Assembly (NCBI GenBank): GCA_003993805.1
Contig: RSEF01000004.1
Coordinates: forward strand, 70,067,908 to 70,131,907
Direction: 5' to 3'
DNA from: Himantopus leucocephalus
Lineage: Eukaryota; Chordata; Aves; Charadriiformes; Recurvirostridae
DNA: 64,000 bases
Positions within the stretch are counted from its first letter, which is position 1; each line of letters starts with the position of its first letter. Made by a program: the position numbers and the translations under genes. This document shows, one piece after another, positions 1 through 12,500 of the stretch. Under the pieces are notes generated by a model, which saw only the letters and a list, made by a program, of their open reading frames with translations, was not told where the DNA came from and made no database searches.

Positions 1-2500
1 AAAAAAAATCATATTTTTCACACTGTCCTCAGCAATTACTATATTTAGTATGTAATCAAAAATTCAAACGTGTCTTTGCGTGAAGCGATATTCTAGACCT
101 TAGGATATTTGGATATTTATCCAAGCTGAATATCTCTTTATTTTGCAGAGAAGGTAACATGCCTTGCTTTTTATAACTAAAACCTTAGTATGACTGACAT
201 ATATCCAGATTCCATGGATGAGGTAAGTGAAATATTACTTCCTATATGGTAAGTATACTTACACGGCAAGTATACTTCCTAATGGTAAGTACTATGAGAC
301 AGAAGTATGCTTGCCACGACTTAGAAGAAGATATCAGGGAAAGGTCTTCAGTTGACAGTGTGAAAATCAATTTACAAGTAGATTTTAAAGCCTGGACGTA
401 GGTTATAAGCAGAATTAAGCTGTTGCAGCACAAGCAGAAAGCTCGTGAGTGAAGTGCTTATCCACAGAGAGGGAAGATAATAACATACACCATAACAAAA
501 CTGAGATAATAAAAGTAAGCGATCAACATACAGTTTTCTGTCTGCAGAAAGAAGGATGTAAATACAGACTTGCACAGCAAAGCCAAAGAAAATCTGGATT
601 GACTCAGGCATAATAAATGCAAGAGAAGAGCAACTTTTATTTAGCAAATGAATTAACTCCCACGACAACCAGAATTCCATATGTGCAGTGGTCAAAATAA
701 AGTTGGACGCCAGCAGTTATTCAGTGTGTTGTGTAATACATCCAGATATTTCCTCTTCTAAGCAGTATAAATTGTTACATTCATTTGATGGCTGGTGGCC
801 TTGACGTGGCTTCCAGTAAGGAAAGGAAAAGGAAATTAATTACCTATTACATAATCCCTGGCCACACTAAGAAGCCTCACCATGACCTTTCTCTTCTGGT
901 CTTCTCTTCTATTGCCAACTAGGCAATAACAGCTAAGCGATAGTTCTAGCAGTAGTTAATCTCCTTTCAGTACTGGACCAACTCCTTTGCCTTGGGCCTG
1001 AAAAAGGAATTGGAAAAAAAAAAAAAAGACAAACTGGTATTGTTTGTTACTTGTGGAACATACCTGCTATCTCTACTCCGACATTCACAGCTAAAAATTA
1101 TCACATAGTTACAGTTTTAATACCTGCAGAAAGATAGCATTACAAAGATAGATTTTCTAAACCTCAGCAGATGGGAAACTCAGAACTTTTCAAGTGCTAA
1201 ATTAAGCTTGCAGACTATCATGAGGGATTTTTACTTACCCTTGCATATGATGTGACATATGATCTCTGGACCAAAATAACCAGATCAATTAAAACATGTG
1301 GTCTCACTGTGATAAATAAAAATAATTGTTAAGTAGGAAATGTATTTAAAAACTTTGGCCACAGATATCTCCGAAATGGAAATAATGCTAGTAAAATAGA
1401 AGGAGTAGAGTAAAAAATATATGAGAAATAATGTTTATACATTACTTAGTCATTGGTATACCAACATTAGCACTACCACCTAAAAATGGAAAGATTTCTG
1501 CACTAAATTGTCTTTTCTGATATAAATCCAGAGTAACTCTAAGCCAGTTACAACAGAGCCAGTCCAAGATTTATGTTCAAACAAGTTAATCCATACACTA
1601 TTTGGGCCTATCTACTGGGGCTCCAATTTCTGGAAGTGAAATAAATATATAATTTCCTGGAACATAACAAAACATCTATATGGCCTTTATTTTATAGTTC
1701 CAGTCATCCAGCCTGATGATCTTTGGAATTCTAATGTTTGGCAGAGATTATTTTTGTAACAATTTCTGTTGATGGTGAAATTGTAAATAACTGTATGGAA
1801 GAAAGATTGTGTCCAATTCAATATCGCCATATACAATATTGTGCATAGTTAGTAGCATCACCTGCACCTAACATTGTCTATTTTAAATTTTTTGATTTCA
1901 AACACCCCTAGTACTTACATTACATTCTGGAGTTACACTATTGAATTTTAGTCAGTCATTAAATGAGTAATTTCTGTCTTTTCAAATACAATTTTGTATG
2001 ACAGGACCTGCAGAAAGTTTATCTGAGTACCTTCTGTGATGACTGTAAAACTGATATATTATTCACAGCACCAGCAATGCAATCCCCTATGAATGTGGAA
2101 TAAGAATCAGTTTCCATCAAAATAGGTGGGTTTTTTTCTGAAACTCAAGACATTCACCAAGGCTTGCAAAACCAGAAATTACATGAGTGTTGTCTGGCTT
2201 CATTTTAAAGGTCATAAAATACATTTATCACCCTTAACATCTTTTATGTCCCTGTAATTAAATTATATCGTTCATGTGTTTTTCAGGCACTCTTTGTATG
2301 AAACCCAGGGAGGTATAAAAAAAATACTATTTATAAGGGCAGAATTACAAGATTATTGGAACGAATGCTGTATGAACTATACAGCTTAAGGGCGAGTGAA
2401 TAAAATTTTCCATCAACAATATTCATAATTATTACAGCTTTGCTACTTTAGGAAAGAGTGAACTACTGAAATATGTCTCGGATTTGATTCAGCACTTAGT
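1..2500. other. Non-coding stretch, nothing recognised
   Basis: A+T-rich sequence with no frame of convincing length or composition on either strand. It holds an A-run near 1015-1027 and a small cluster of GGTAAGTA words with two copies of the palindrome AAGTATACTT (251-260 and 268-277). I recognise no repeat family here. Confidence 0.6.
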
Positions 2501-3289
2501 CAAATATATTGACTTCAGTAAACAAAGGCACAATCACAGCAAGGAAATGCATCTGTCAGAGACTCACTCCATCATGGTGCGCTCACTCTCTGCTGTGGTC
2601 CAAACTGCAGCAGCCCAGGGACAGAAGTAACTTTTACCAAATGGCTTGTGTTCCTCTAGGGACTGCGAGGCCAAGTCTCCTTGCAGTCCCTTCCACATCT
2701 TCTCTGCCATGAGTCCCACAAAGAGAGATACAATAAACTGTCTTTTTTTTTGGTGTACGTGTGGTAGAAGATCCTGTAAGAGGATTTATGTTGGTGAGGA
2801 TGTTCCAAAATATCATACAGAAAAGCGTTCCCAACTCCCAAAACTAAAATCAATTGACCAAGTCCTAATGAAGAAACTTTAAGTGTCCTTGTTCTGCTTA
2901 ACGGTTCCCCTTCTGACACACGTGAGGAAACAAAAGATGCTACACCTGAAGTATAGGCTTTTGACATAATATTTTACAGTAACCAAATTTAGGAGGTGTT
3001 CTGTTTGTGGAGTGAAACTGAAAATTGTGCAATAGTCTGGATAGCATGCCTGAATGGCAGCTATTATGGTTCTCAATTTGTTTTGAAGTTGCCTCCTGCA
3101 TTGCTGCTTCTGGGATTTTGTCAATCGCATGGTTAGAATTCTTTTTCAAAGTTACTCTTCTCTTGTTAAAATATGTTTGTTCTTTCAAAAAATGTTTTAT
3201 GATTTCATATATGACTTTTCCTTCCCAGTATTTATATTTTCTACATATTTACTGAGAACAATGCAATGCCCTTACACCCTCTATTTTTT
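2501..3289. other. Non-coding stretch, slightly G+C-richer, unassigned
   Basis: The part from about 2560 to 2720 is a little richer in G+C than its surroundings, and several short overlapping frames exist on both strands. None shows a domain or a start/stop pattern worth calling. It could be an unidentified old repeat. Confidence 0.4.
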
Positions 3290-4450
3290 TCTAGGCTAAA
3301 CAAGCTTAGTTCTCCCTTAAGCATTTTGATAGTCCTTCTTAGCAGCCGTTCTGGTACAAATTAATCTTTCTTGAATATAAGTGACCAGAGTTATATATGG
3401 TATTCCAGATGGAGCTTCAGCAGGTCTTTGTACAATAACAGTAATATTTTGTAACAGCTAATAGAATTATCTTACTGTTTATAGTCTCTACACCCTCTTC
3501 ATGGTGTATTTCTTTTATACATAGTAGTCCTCCCATAAACAAGATCTGCAAAACTTGGAAGATTTTTAAACTGATTTTTGCACTGGCCAGACAATGTTTT
3601 TATTTCCTCCTGCCCTGTTGTTTCCAGGTGATGGCCTCACTGGTAGAGGCCAATAACAAAACTATTCTCTGCTACGTTGCAGTAACTTTGACTTTGTAAT
3701 AATAAATGTCATTCTATTTCTACCACTAAGCTCCAACTCTCCAGTGTATTGATGATGTATGCCAACTTAGTTATCGGCAAATTTGATAACTACAGTTTTT
3801 TGTTTCATGCCAAAGCAACTAATGTTATTAAGTAAGATCTGTCCCAGAACCAATCCTTGTAGTAACTCCACAAAACATTTCCCTGTAGCCCACTTCCCCT
3901 TTTCATACACCTCATACTTGTGTCTAAAGTTCTCGTTCTGTATCCTGTCCATAGATGCAGTTTACAGTTCTGCATTTCTGAAGTTGCCAGTGGTTTCCTA
4001 GGCAAATATGTACAGGACTTCTTCACATAGATTAAATATGCAATCAGCTATTTCTTCAAAAAGACAGTGCACTTGTCCATCGTTACTCACTGTTATTAAA
4101 CGCATGTTGCATTTTATTACTTTCCCATTAGCTTATGTACCTTTAAATTATGACAATGTTCATTGGTTCTGTCAGAATTTGAAGACAGACATTTTTTTTG
4201 CCCTCTGACACTCAGCATGGAGTGCACTAAATTCTGAGATTTCCTTCCACCTGACTGTAAACAATTCAATTACTTTTAGCCATCAGGGTTTCTCTGTCCT
4301 TCCTAATAGGAAATTCCTTATCAAAAGCTGAGATAAAATATTTATTTAGCTTTTCAGCAAAACTTAGTTTGCCTTTAAAATTTAACCTTCCCAAGTTCAT
4401 AGTGAACACATTTCTTCTTTTCTTATTCTGTTTTTGTTTAAACAGTTGCA
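3290..4450 (-). mobile_element. Degraded CR1/L3-clade LINE, reverse-transcriptase part
   Basis: Relic of the second open frame of a chicken-repeat-1 type non-LTR retrotransposon, read on the minus strand and broken by stops and frameshifts. The landmarks appear in the expected order. An N-terminal AEKLNKYFISAF block lies near 4370-4330 (CR1 elements usually carry a similar L-N-x-F-F-x-x-x-F motif). A QGLVLGQILLN block at about 3860-3828 corresponds to the P-Q-G-S-V-L-G-P motif. FADN at 3784-3770 corresponds to the catalytic FADD, with its last D lost. A leucine-rich L-x-L-E-Y...W-S segment near 3415-3370 matches the post-RT region with its typical L-E-Y-C-x-x-F-W-S. Spacing fits a CR1-like protein. 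Upstream sequence to about 4800 may belong to the same copy but is too decayed to show it. The element is dead. CR1 versus the older L3 branch cannot be separated by eye. Confidence 0.75.
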
Positions 4451-7400
4451 TTTTTTATTATTGTTTTATTTATTATTTTCAAGATCAAATTGCTTTTTGG
4501 AGCTGCTTCTTAACCTCTGTCTTTCCTTTCTTTGACAATCCAACTTTTTTGTTTTGTATCATTGCTGCTATTCCTAATGCACTTTCCAATAAATTAAGCC
4601 TGGAGCCTTTCTTAAGTCTTTTTTTCTCCTTTATTTGAAAGGGTTTCCAGAAAATCTCTGCGCCTTTAAAGCTTTCTTCCTGAGGTATGTAGGCTCTTCA
4701 GTCTAGATAATGTCACTCTTAATTTATTTAATTTCTCAAAATTTTCCCATTTCAAGCCAATATGAAGTTGCAGACTGATCTTTAGCTTTATTAGACTAAG
4801 ATAAAATCTGAAGTGGCATAATTTCCAGCTGGTTCAATGAAGAACTGCAGCAGGCACCACACCTCAGAACACCCAGACTGTATTAATGGTCTTTGTTTTC
4901 TAGGGTCTATTTGGACAAGTTTGCAGTAGCGAGAAATCTCCTGGTAGTATATATTTCTCTAGAAACAGAATATTAAAAAAATATAGAGAACAGAAAACAG
5001 ACTCTACTCTACTCCTCTACTGACAATACCTGTCATGAGGCAAAATTTGTGGAGAGAGAAAGAGAATCTAAGAACATTCTTTTAATCAATATTATCAACA
5101 ATAAATAGGTAAAAGTAATTGCAAGTATAACAATGAGAATATTTTTTGGAAAAAAGAATTACTAAACCCTTAACTGAAGTCCTTATTAAATGCACATTCT
5201 TCCTGAAAAGAATAATGATACTGGCTGTTGTTGGAAGCTACGCATTAGATCTAGAGAAAAATATTGACCAGTTTGCTGTCAAAAGTTGTAGTTTTGCCAA
5301 AACCAAGATGCTTTCATGGAAGTATTCCAATTTCTGACCAACTCTATTATAAATACTTACTTGGGGAGCTGAAGGGTCTGGTCTTTCCGCATACTAAGCG
5401 GCATTGGTGTCCAAAGGTTTTAATGCAAGTGGAATATCTTGCAGGGTTTGATCCTAAAGGAACTACATATCTCTCTATAGTATCTACAGAATAAAATTCC
5501 AGTGCTGAATAAGTCTCTGAAGACTGGCAGAAATGAGAGAAGAGGCTCTGTCAAAGTAAGAGTACAAGCTAGATACTGTCTTATGAATCTATGATCCAGA
5601 AGAATAGTCAGTCCCGCACTATTACATTTATGGCTTGGGGGGTCAACATCCCTTAGTCAGATAAACTAGATAGGTACAAGAACCCACAATTTTACCAGTC
5701 AAGACAGATTGTGCAAGATACAAACTAGAACTAAAAATATAGTCTGACTGGAAGCTTCCCTTAAAAGTTATTCAAGAAAAAAAGAGCTACCTGGGAAGAG
5801 AGATGAAAATTGCATACAGAATATTTTCTACTAAGAAATGTTAGTTATATTTTTTTTGTTTTCATTAAATAAAGAAAAATGTAACATCCAGTTATAAGCA
5901 TCTGAAAAATGAAATTGGAACAATACTTTAAAAAAGGAAATGAATAAAAATCACTAGTTGTGAGGAGATGGTGCATTGCTTGAAAATACTTCAATATAAT
6001 TCTTTCTTTTGATTCATCTGGTGCTTTCAAGACATTCTATAAATCCAACAAATAGTTGTTTTCTGGAGCAGTGGATAACCGTGATATCATCTCTAACATT
6101 GTATGGCACATGCTGGCTTTTAAAATAGCAGCTTCTGTAAAAGCTGGATTTGGATCATTACACTGTGATTTAGTAGAATCTTATTCCATCAGTATTCCTG
6201 TTTAGCCAGATTATGAACCTTTACTAGCATTCACATTCAGTAACTCACATGTTTTGTCCCACCTAAAGGTTTCAGAATTGTAGCACTGTGTCAGTTTTGC
6301 TGCAAGTGCAATATGGAATTAATCTATAAAAGTACTGATATAAAAATCTGATTTAGAGTGGTGTGGCCGAATGTTCCGAACAATTTAGAGTCTAAGATAA
6401 AGTAGTCTAAGTCTAGGAAGGTATTTCTGGCAGCTGCATTGGGTATTTTTTGCAGGATGTGTGAACAGTCCAGACCTCTTGACTCACTACCACACACTAC
6501 CCAACCAGATCATATTTGTTCTGAGCGGGCACATTCCGTGCACAAAAGCAACTCAATTCATTCCACAGCGCTGTAGTACAGGGCAATATAAACATTGATA
6601 TATCTCCACCACATTCTCATAATTTCTGTGCGACAGAAACATTGTCTTCCGAAGTCTACTGTCCTACAAAAATAAGAGTCCTATCAGTAGGAGGGATCAA
6701 GCTCAAAAGTGATAAATTTTCAACTGCCTTACATTTGTTAACTGTGTAATCAGCACTTGTTTAATATTAAACAAAGAAAAATAATTTGAACAATGACATT
6801 CTTCCATTTCCTTTTTTCCCCCCTCCCACCAAATCTATTTTGTTACCTAGTAAAATGGGTTATCATTATTGCTATACAGTGCATAACAACTGATGAAAAT
6901 GATCAGTCTATAGAGCTTAACAATGCATAGTGAAGGAATTTTCATTTTATTTTAGAATGCCTTTTATGACAGCATACGCTGGCAGAGCATATTGATTAAA
7001 CAACTGATAATGCCACATTGTAAAACATGGAGATTCTTAGTATTTTATAATGAATTAGCACTAAAAACTGAATTGGACTTCTCATATCTGAATACAGTCT
7101 TATTGAAAAAACTTCACTCAGAGCCCCATTATTACTTATTCTCTGAGATGACTATGCAGTATGCTGCACGTAACTTTGCAGGCAGATAAAAATATGAAAG
7201 TGAAGTCTAGTCAAACGTCTCTAGCTTTCTGGTAATAATGATTTTATTTTTTTAAAAAATTCTGATGTCATGTGTGAGTTCACTATATTGAAAAAATGCT
7301 TTTATGTTGCTTCAGTTCATTACCCTGTGCTGATCTTATCACAAGAATGTTATTCACTCCTTTCTTTGAAAATTAATATTGATTGCATGTTAGGCTGTGA

Positions 7401-9234
7401 GCAAGTAAAATGGTCTTCAGTCCCAGCCAGTAGAAAGTCTGCTTAGAAATTTAATACATATTTCTTTTCACATCTTTTAGCTTGCTTAATGGTGCACCTC
7501 TCTTGCCCAAAGGCAGTTCTTATTGTAGTTAGAAGGTGATGAGTAGAGAAGGTAACTAGTTTTACTGTTGCCCATCCACAATTTCATTTGCTTGCAAATG
7601 CTTCCACCTGAATCTTTCTAAGCTGTTTCCCCTGAAAGAAGATACAACATGAGAAAATGAAAAGAGAATGTGAATGGATTTTTTTTAAGCCCCCAAAGAC
7701 TATTGTAGACTCGTTGCTCAATTATTTGCATTTGTTTCTTTCGATGTTCTTCTGTCAATTGTAATAGATTCTGATAATCGGAGGAGCCCAGCCAATATTC
7801 TTCTTGCTTTTCAGAAATGTCCCAATAAGACCATCTTTAAAAAAAATAAAATAAAATTGTTCTGATATTGTTCTGACCAAAGTAGAGGAGGGCTTGAACT
7901 AAAAACCCAGCTTTGAAGATTCCTGAATAGTATTAACATTAACTTCTGACTCCTAACTTTTCATCTCAGTTCCACCATGACATTGTTGGAAAATGTGTAA
8001 GTCATCACACAAAAAATAATCTGAAGAAACCAAAGTGATAGATCAGACTATTTTACAGTACAGAGAAAAAAAAAAAGGAGAAAAACGTGAAACATAAGTA
8101 AAAAAATTTACAAATATGAAGTAAGGCATAAAGTAATTAGTACAGGAGGAATGCTTTATTTTATCATTAAAATGTTTTATAATTTTAACCAGAACTGGCT
8201 ACACAGATTTAGAAACAAAGGCAAGCATCTAATGCATTCATAGTACGAGCTTATGAGTTTGACAAAGATCAAAAAACATACCTTTGAAAATGGAGAACAA
8301 GGATGTCCTAAACTGACACCTGTTTTGCTAAGCATAGATTTGAAACAGGGTCCTAGAAGATTGTGTCAATGTATTTAAAAGACAGAGAATGGTAGTCACC
8401 TGCTAAGCTGAGCCAACATTGTTCCCAAGAAAAAAATACATTAAAGTATATTTAAGTAGACATGGACATCCAATGAAAAAGAACATTAATTAGTAGAAAA
8501 TGCACTTTAGTAATTGTGTTTCCCACCAATGGTTATTTCCTCACAAGAGCACCATCATTTTACAAATGTAGTTTATATTCCTCTATCTACTGAAGAAGTC
8601 TAATGGGTACCCTGCAAATTTGGGGTGACATTTGCATCCCTAACACTGGAGCATGTCTGCTAGTTACTGTACGTGAACACAGTTAAGATATTTTTTGCCT
8701 TTGACAGCATGTTTCTTTCTGCCTTTCCCCCACATAGAAATCAGCTGAGAGATAGAACCAAAGGCTAAATTAGCATCTAGCTAGGCAGAAAACTACCCTG
8801 ATAAAATGTAGAATAGATGACAAAGGTAAAGAAAAAATTATACAGCAACATATAGAACAGATACACTTTTTTTTTTTTGGAGTGGGTAGCAGTGATAGAC
8901 AGACACTGGAACACCTGGCTGGCCACAGTTCCCTGGGGGCACTCTCCAAATAGCTGACCTAATTGCATGTGCTGGGATTGCTGTTAAAGTCAGCAATTTC
9001 CAACGGTTTCCAGAGAGTAGTATCTAAGGAATTTTGTTAATTCCAAATTGTGGTAGAGTCAATTCAAACATTGCCATCAGCAGAAATTATTTATGTTCAC
9101 TTTACTGGTTTTATATGCACACTATTCTCTTTTACTCTGCCAGCAAATTGGCTAATCTGCCAACAGAAATATTCACATGTGGGAGGAATGAAAGAGTAGG
9201 AGCTGCCTGTCAGCTGGCGTCATGTGAGAGCAAA
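4451..9234. other. Non-coding stretch, nothing firm
   Basis: 4451-4800 may continue the LINE relic just below. The rest is A+T-rich, with short homopolymers such as a 12-T run at 8867-8878. No gene, RNA or repeat family is recognised. Confidence 0.5.
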
Positions 9235-9500
9235 AAGCCTGCAAGGATACAGTCACAACAGAAGATGGGTGGCCCTCCAGATATTTCTATCATGGACATG
9301 GTTGCCCAAAGCACATAAAAAATACTGAACTAAGAGTCTCAGGTAAGGATCATTATGCTTTTATGAATNAAGCCTGCAAGGATACAGTCACAACAGAAGA
9401 TGGGTGGCCCTCCAGATATTTCTATCACAGACATGGTTGCCCAAAGCACATAAAAAATACTGAACTAAGTCTCAGGTAAGGATCATTATGCTTTTATGAA
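9235..9500. repeat. Near-identical tandem copies around a single N (assembly join)
   Basis: The segment 9235-9367 is repeated at 9370-9500, separated by one unknown base at 9369. The copies differ by two adjacent substitutions (TGG versus CAG context) and a 2-bp deletion. A direct copy that starts exactly at an N is the mark of two overlapping contig ends, or two alleles, placed side by side instead of merged. It is most likely not a real duplication. Confidence 0.8.
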
Positions 9501-12500
9501 GATCAGTTCCACATCAAACAGAAGGATTCAATGTATTTTCCAGAGAAAAATAATTTTCTACATCACCTTTAGATTTTATAGCTGGAGGGGGTCATTAATA
9601 ACATCCATTCTGAGTTAGTGAAGACCAGAGAATTTCAGGAAGTCTTTTGTTATCTCAAAAATATCACCTGGATGGGCTAACACTTACAGTTTAGAAAAAT
9701 AGCTAATTTTCTTGACTTAAATTCTCCATGAAGTTGAGGATACAGATCCCCCATAAATAAGATATTTCAGAGATTATTTATTCTTACTCTTAAAATATGT
9801 ATTTATTTCTAGTCTTGATTAGTATAACTTTAGGTTGATTCTTGATATATCTACCTGTAATGGAGCAAACAGCCAGATCTTCTTCCATTCTCTCCAGACC
9901 CAAATATCCCTCTGTCTTGGAAAGGTTAAATTTGAATTTGTAACTAGCATACCTCTATTAAATAGATTTAAAACTAATAAATATCTCCGATTTGCAAATT
10001 CTATCCAGTGGAAAAACATGTCTAATCCCATATGCAAAACCAAGATAAAAATAAGAGAAATGACTCATTAAGGTTCAGAGATTAGAACATTCCTGCAAGA
10101 ATCCCAGACTGCAGAAGAGGTGTTTTTCTTTAAATGAATGCCAAACATTCCTCCTGATTTTAGTTAATCCCAAAGACATGATACTTGTACTTACAGACAC
10201 ATTTTTTTCCTAGACATTTTTTTCAAGACAATTGTGGGACTGAGATGTAATGAATAATGTTTTTCTAAGAGGACTATGAATCTATCTGTTAGGTAGTTGA
10301 CACTCTCCTAAGGAAAGAAGAATTGACAGGCTATTATTGGGACATCAGATGTTTTTCCGTTTCTTACTTTCTGGTTTTCACCTTATGTTGTAGCTGTTTG
10401 TGCAGCTGCTCCTTTTGCCATCCACGTATTTGCCCTCTGAATCCAGATACAGATAAGAGCATCAGGTTTCTTCTGCGTATTGATGTGGTTGCATGTACAC
10501 TCATTGGTACTGAAAGCTGAGAGACTGAAATGGAGACTTTTCACTTTAAAACGCTAGGTTATCTGGGGGAAATATTTTAAAATATACTGAATGAAATGTG
10601 ATGAAGTGGGAATTCCTAAAAGCCGGGCTTCGAAGTGTAGCCATTTCTGTGCAGAAGTGCTGAAGTCTTGATGCGAAAGTCCATGAGCCCAAATGAATCC
10701 AGTATGGGAGGAAATCCTTAGATCTTTAGAGTAAATAGAGTTTGAAGACAGCAGCAGGACTAGAAATTTTTAAAGCAAATTTAAAAGAGCCTATAAGCTG
10801 CTGAGAGAACTGAGACAAAGAAGTCCTAAAGGAACACCCATATTTGCAGAGAAAAAGTGTACCAGATTTTATCTTTTGTTATTTGGGTTTGAATTGATAA
10901 AGCCAGTCTCAAGATGAGTGTTCATATTGGTGAAAGAGTGTGGGAGCTTCAGCTGCTTGAGTTTAGTACTATATAGCACTTAAAGCTTAGCAATACAAAA
11001 ATTCGTCATCTGACAACAGTATTTTTATCCCACTATCTGAATATTCAGGCACTCTTCCGAGAACAAGAAGTTTATCCTGAGAAGTAGAAGATAAGGCTAT
11101 GAATCAGCTGGTAAGTTTTTTTTTCAGCCAATGAAAATATTGACTGAGCCATCAGTCTGGGGTTTTATATTCCAAATATACTTGTATTCCAAATCAACTG
11201 TTATTAAGTAAAGAGCTTATTGAACTCATAACTAAACAGAGGAATCTGCTTAGCATACATATCTCCAGAATTTATAGGCTTGCAGCAGGATTAGTGAAAT
11301 AGCATTATTTATTTCATCATCGTCTTGTGCCATGGAAAAAGTTATTCTTTTTTAATTCATACTTATCTATTTCCTTCAGTCTTGCATAGAATGTTTTTCT
11401 GTCAGTTGTGTAAGCTGATATGAAGTTATTCACAGCATTTTACTAAGTAAAACTGCAAATATCAGTGCCTCTAACAAGTAAACCAACTCTTTCCAACAGA
11501 AATAGCTTTTGCTGTCTGAATTAGGGTTCCATATCTACCCCAATTTATGATTTTTCAGTTTTTAAGTACCAGTGTAATACAAAAGTAAGCACTGAACTCC
11601 AGAATTGCCTCTCTGATATGTTGAATGCTGAAAATTAGCACTAGCCTTCCCATCAAGAACCGTAAATCTACTATCACGTGTGGTATTTGCAAAGTTGGTT
11701 GCTGGCTCAAGTGTCTTATCATAAAACAGTTTTCAATTCAGTATACTGACATTTTAATTTGTCTGTTCTTTACTGCTCAGAATTAAGGAAGGGGCATCAT
11801 TCCAAGCTATTTCTCCAATATCATTTAGAAGCAACATGTCTTTTGACCTCTGAATTAAACTGCAAATCTCTTTGCATACACACTATTTTGCAGTGCTGAG
11901 TTACTCCTTACATTAAATCTCCAGCTGTTTTACTTCACCACTGAGAAAATGCAACCACTTGGTCAGCAAGAAGGAGATTACCGTGAAATAAATTACTGTT
12001 TTTTCAAGGAAATTAAAGGTTTATGGAACACCTTGATTCAGTGTAGAACTTCATTGTTATTCTAGAACCCACTAGTCAGCTCAGCACAAAGCATCTTCAT
12101 TTATTTATATTTATATACATAACAAGGAATATCAAGGTCAAAGTTCCTTTCAGGAATGAAATTATATGAAATTGCTTAGAGTTTATTTACTTCTCACAGT
12201 CACATTGACCGTAATCTATTATGCCTACCATATGTGCAGCCGTTAAACATCTGAGCAAAGACCTTTCAAAACATCTTCATTTCTGTTATTTTGGACTTAA
12301 AACAAATACATATTTTTTTAACCAAAAAAAGGACTAAGATAGTGTGCTCAAGGACACATCGATCCTGGCCAAATGCGGGTGTGTCATAATCACAATGGAG
12401 TGAAAACAATTCATGAAGAAGGAGGAGTGGAAAAAGTTGGGGCAGGGAAAACAAAAGGGGCATCTCATTGGAACTACCAACTCAACTGAATATTATTTAT

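Noticed and set aside
8867..8968. Poly-T run followed by G+C-richer sequence, as an antisense processed pseudogene
   Set aside because: No gene match in the following sequence and no target-site duplication.
9235..9500. Genuine tandem repeat or recombination hot spot
   Set aside because: The copies meet exactly at an N, as at five other joins of the window, so an assembly cause is far more likely.
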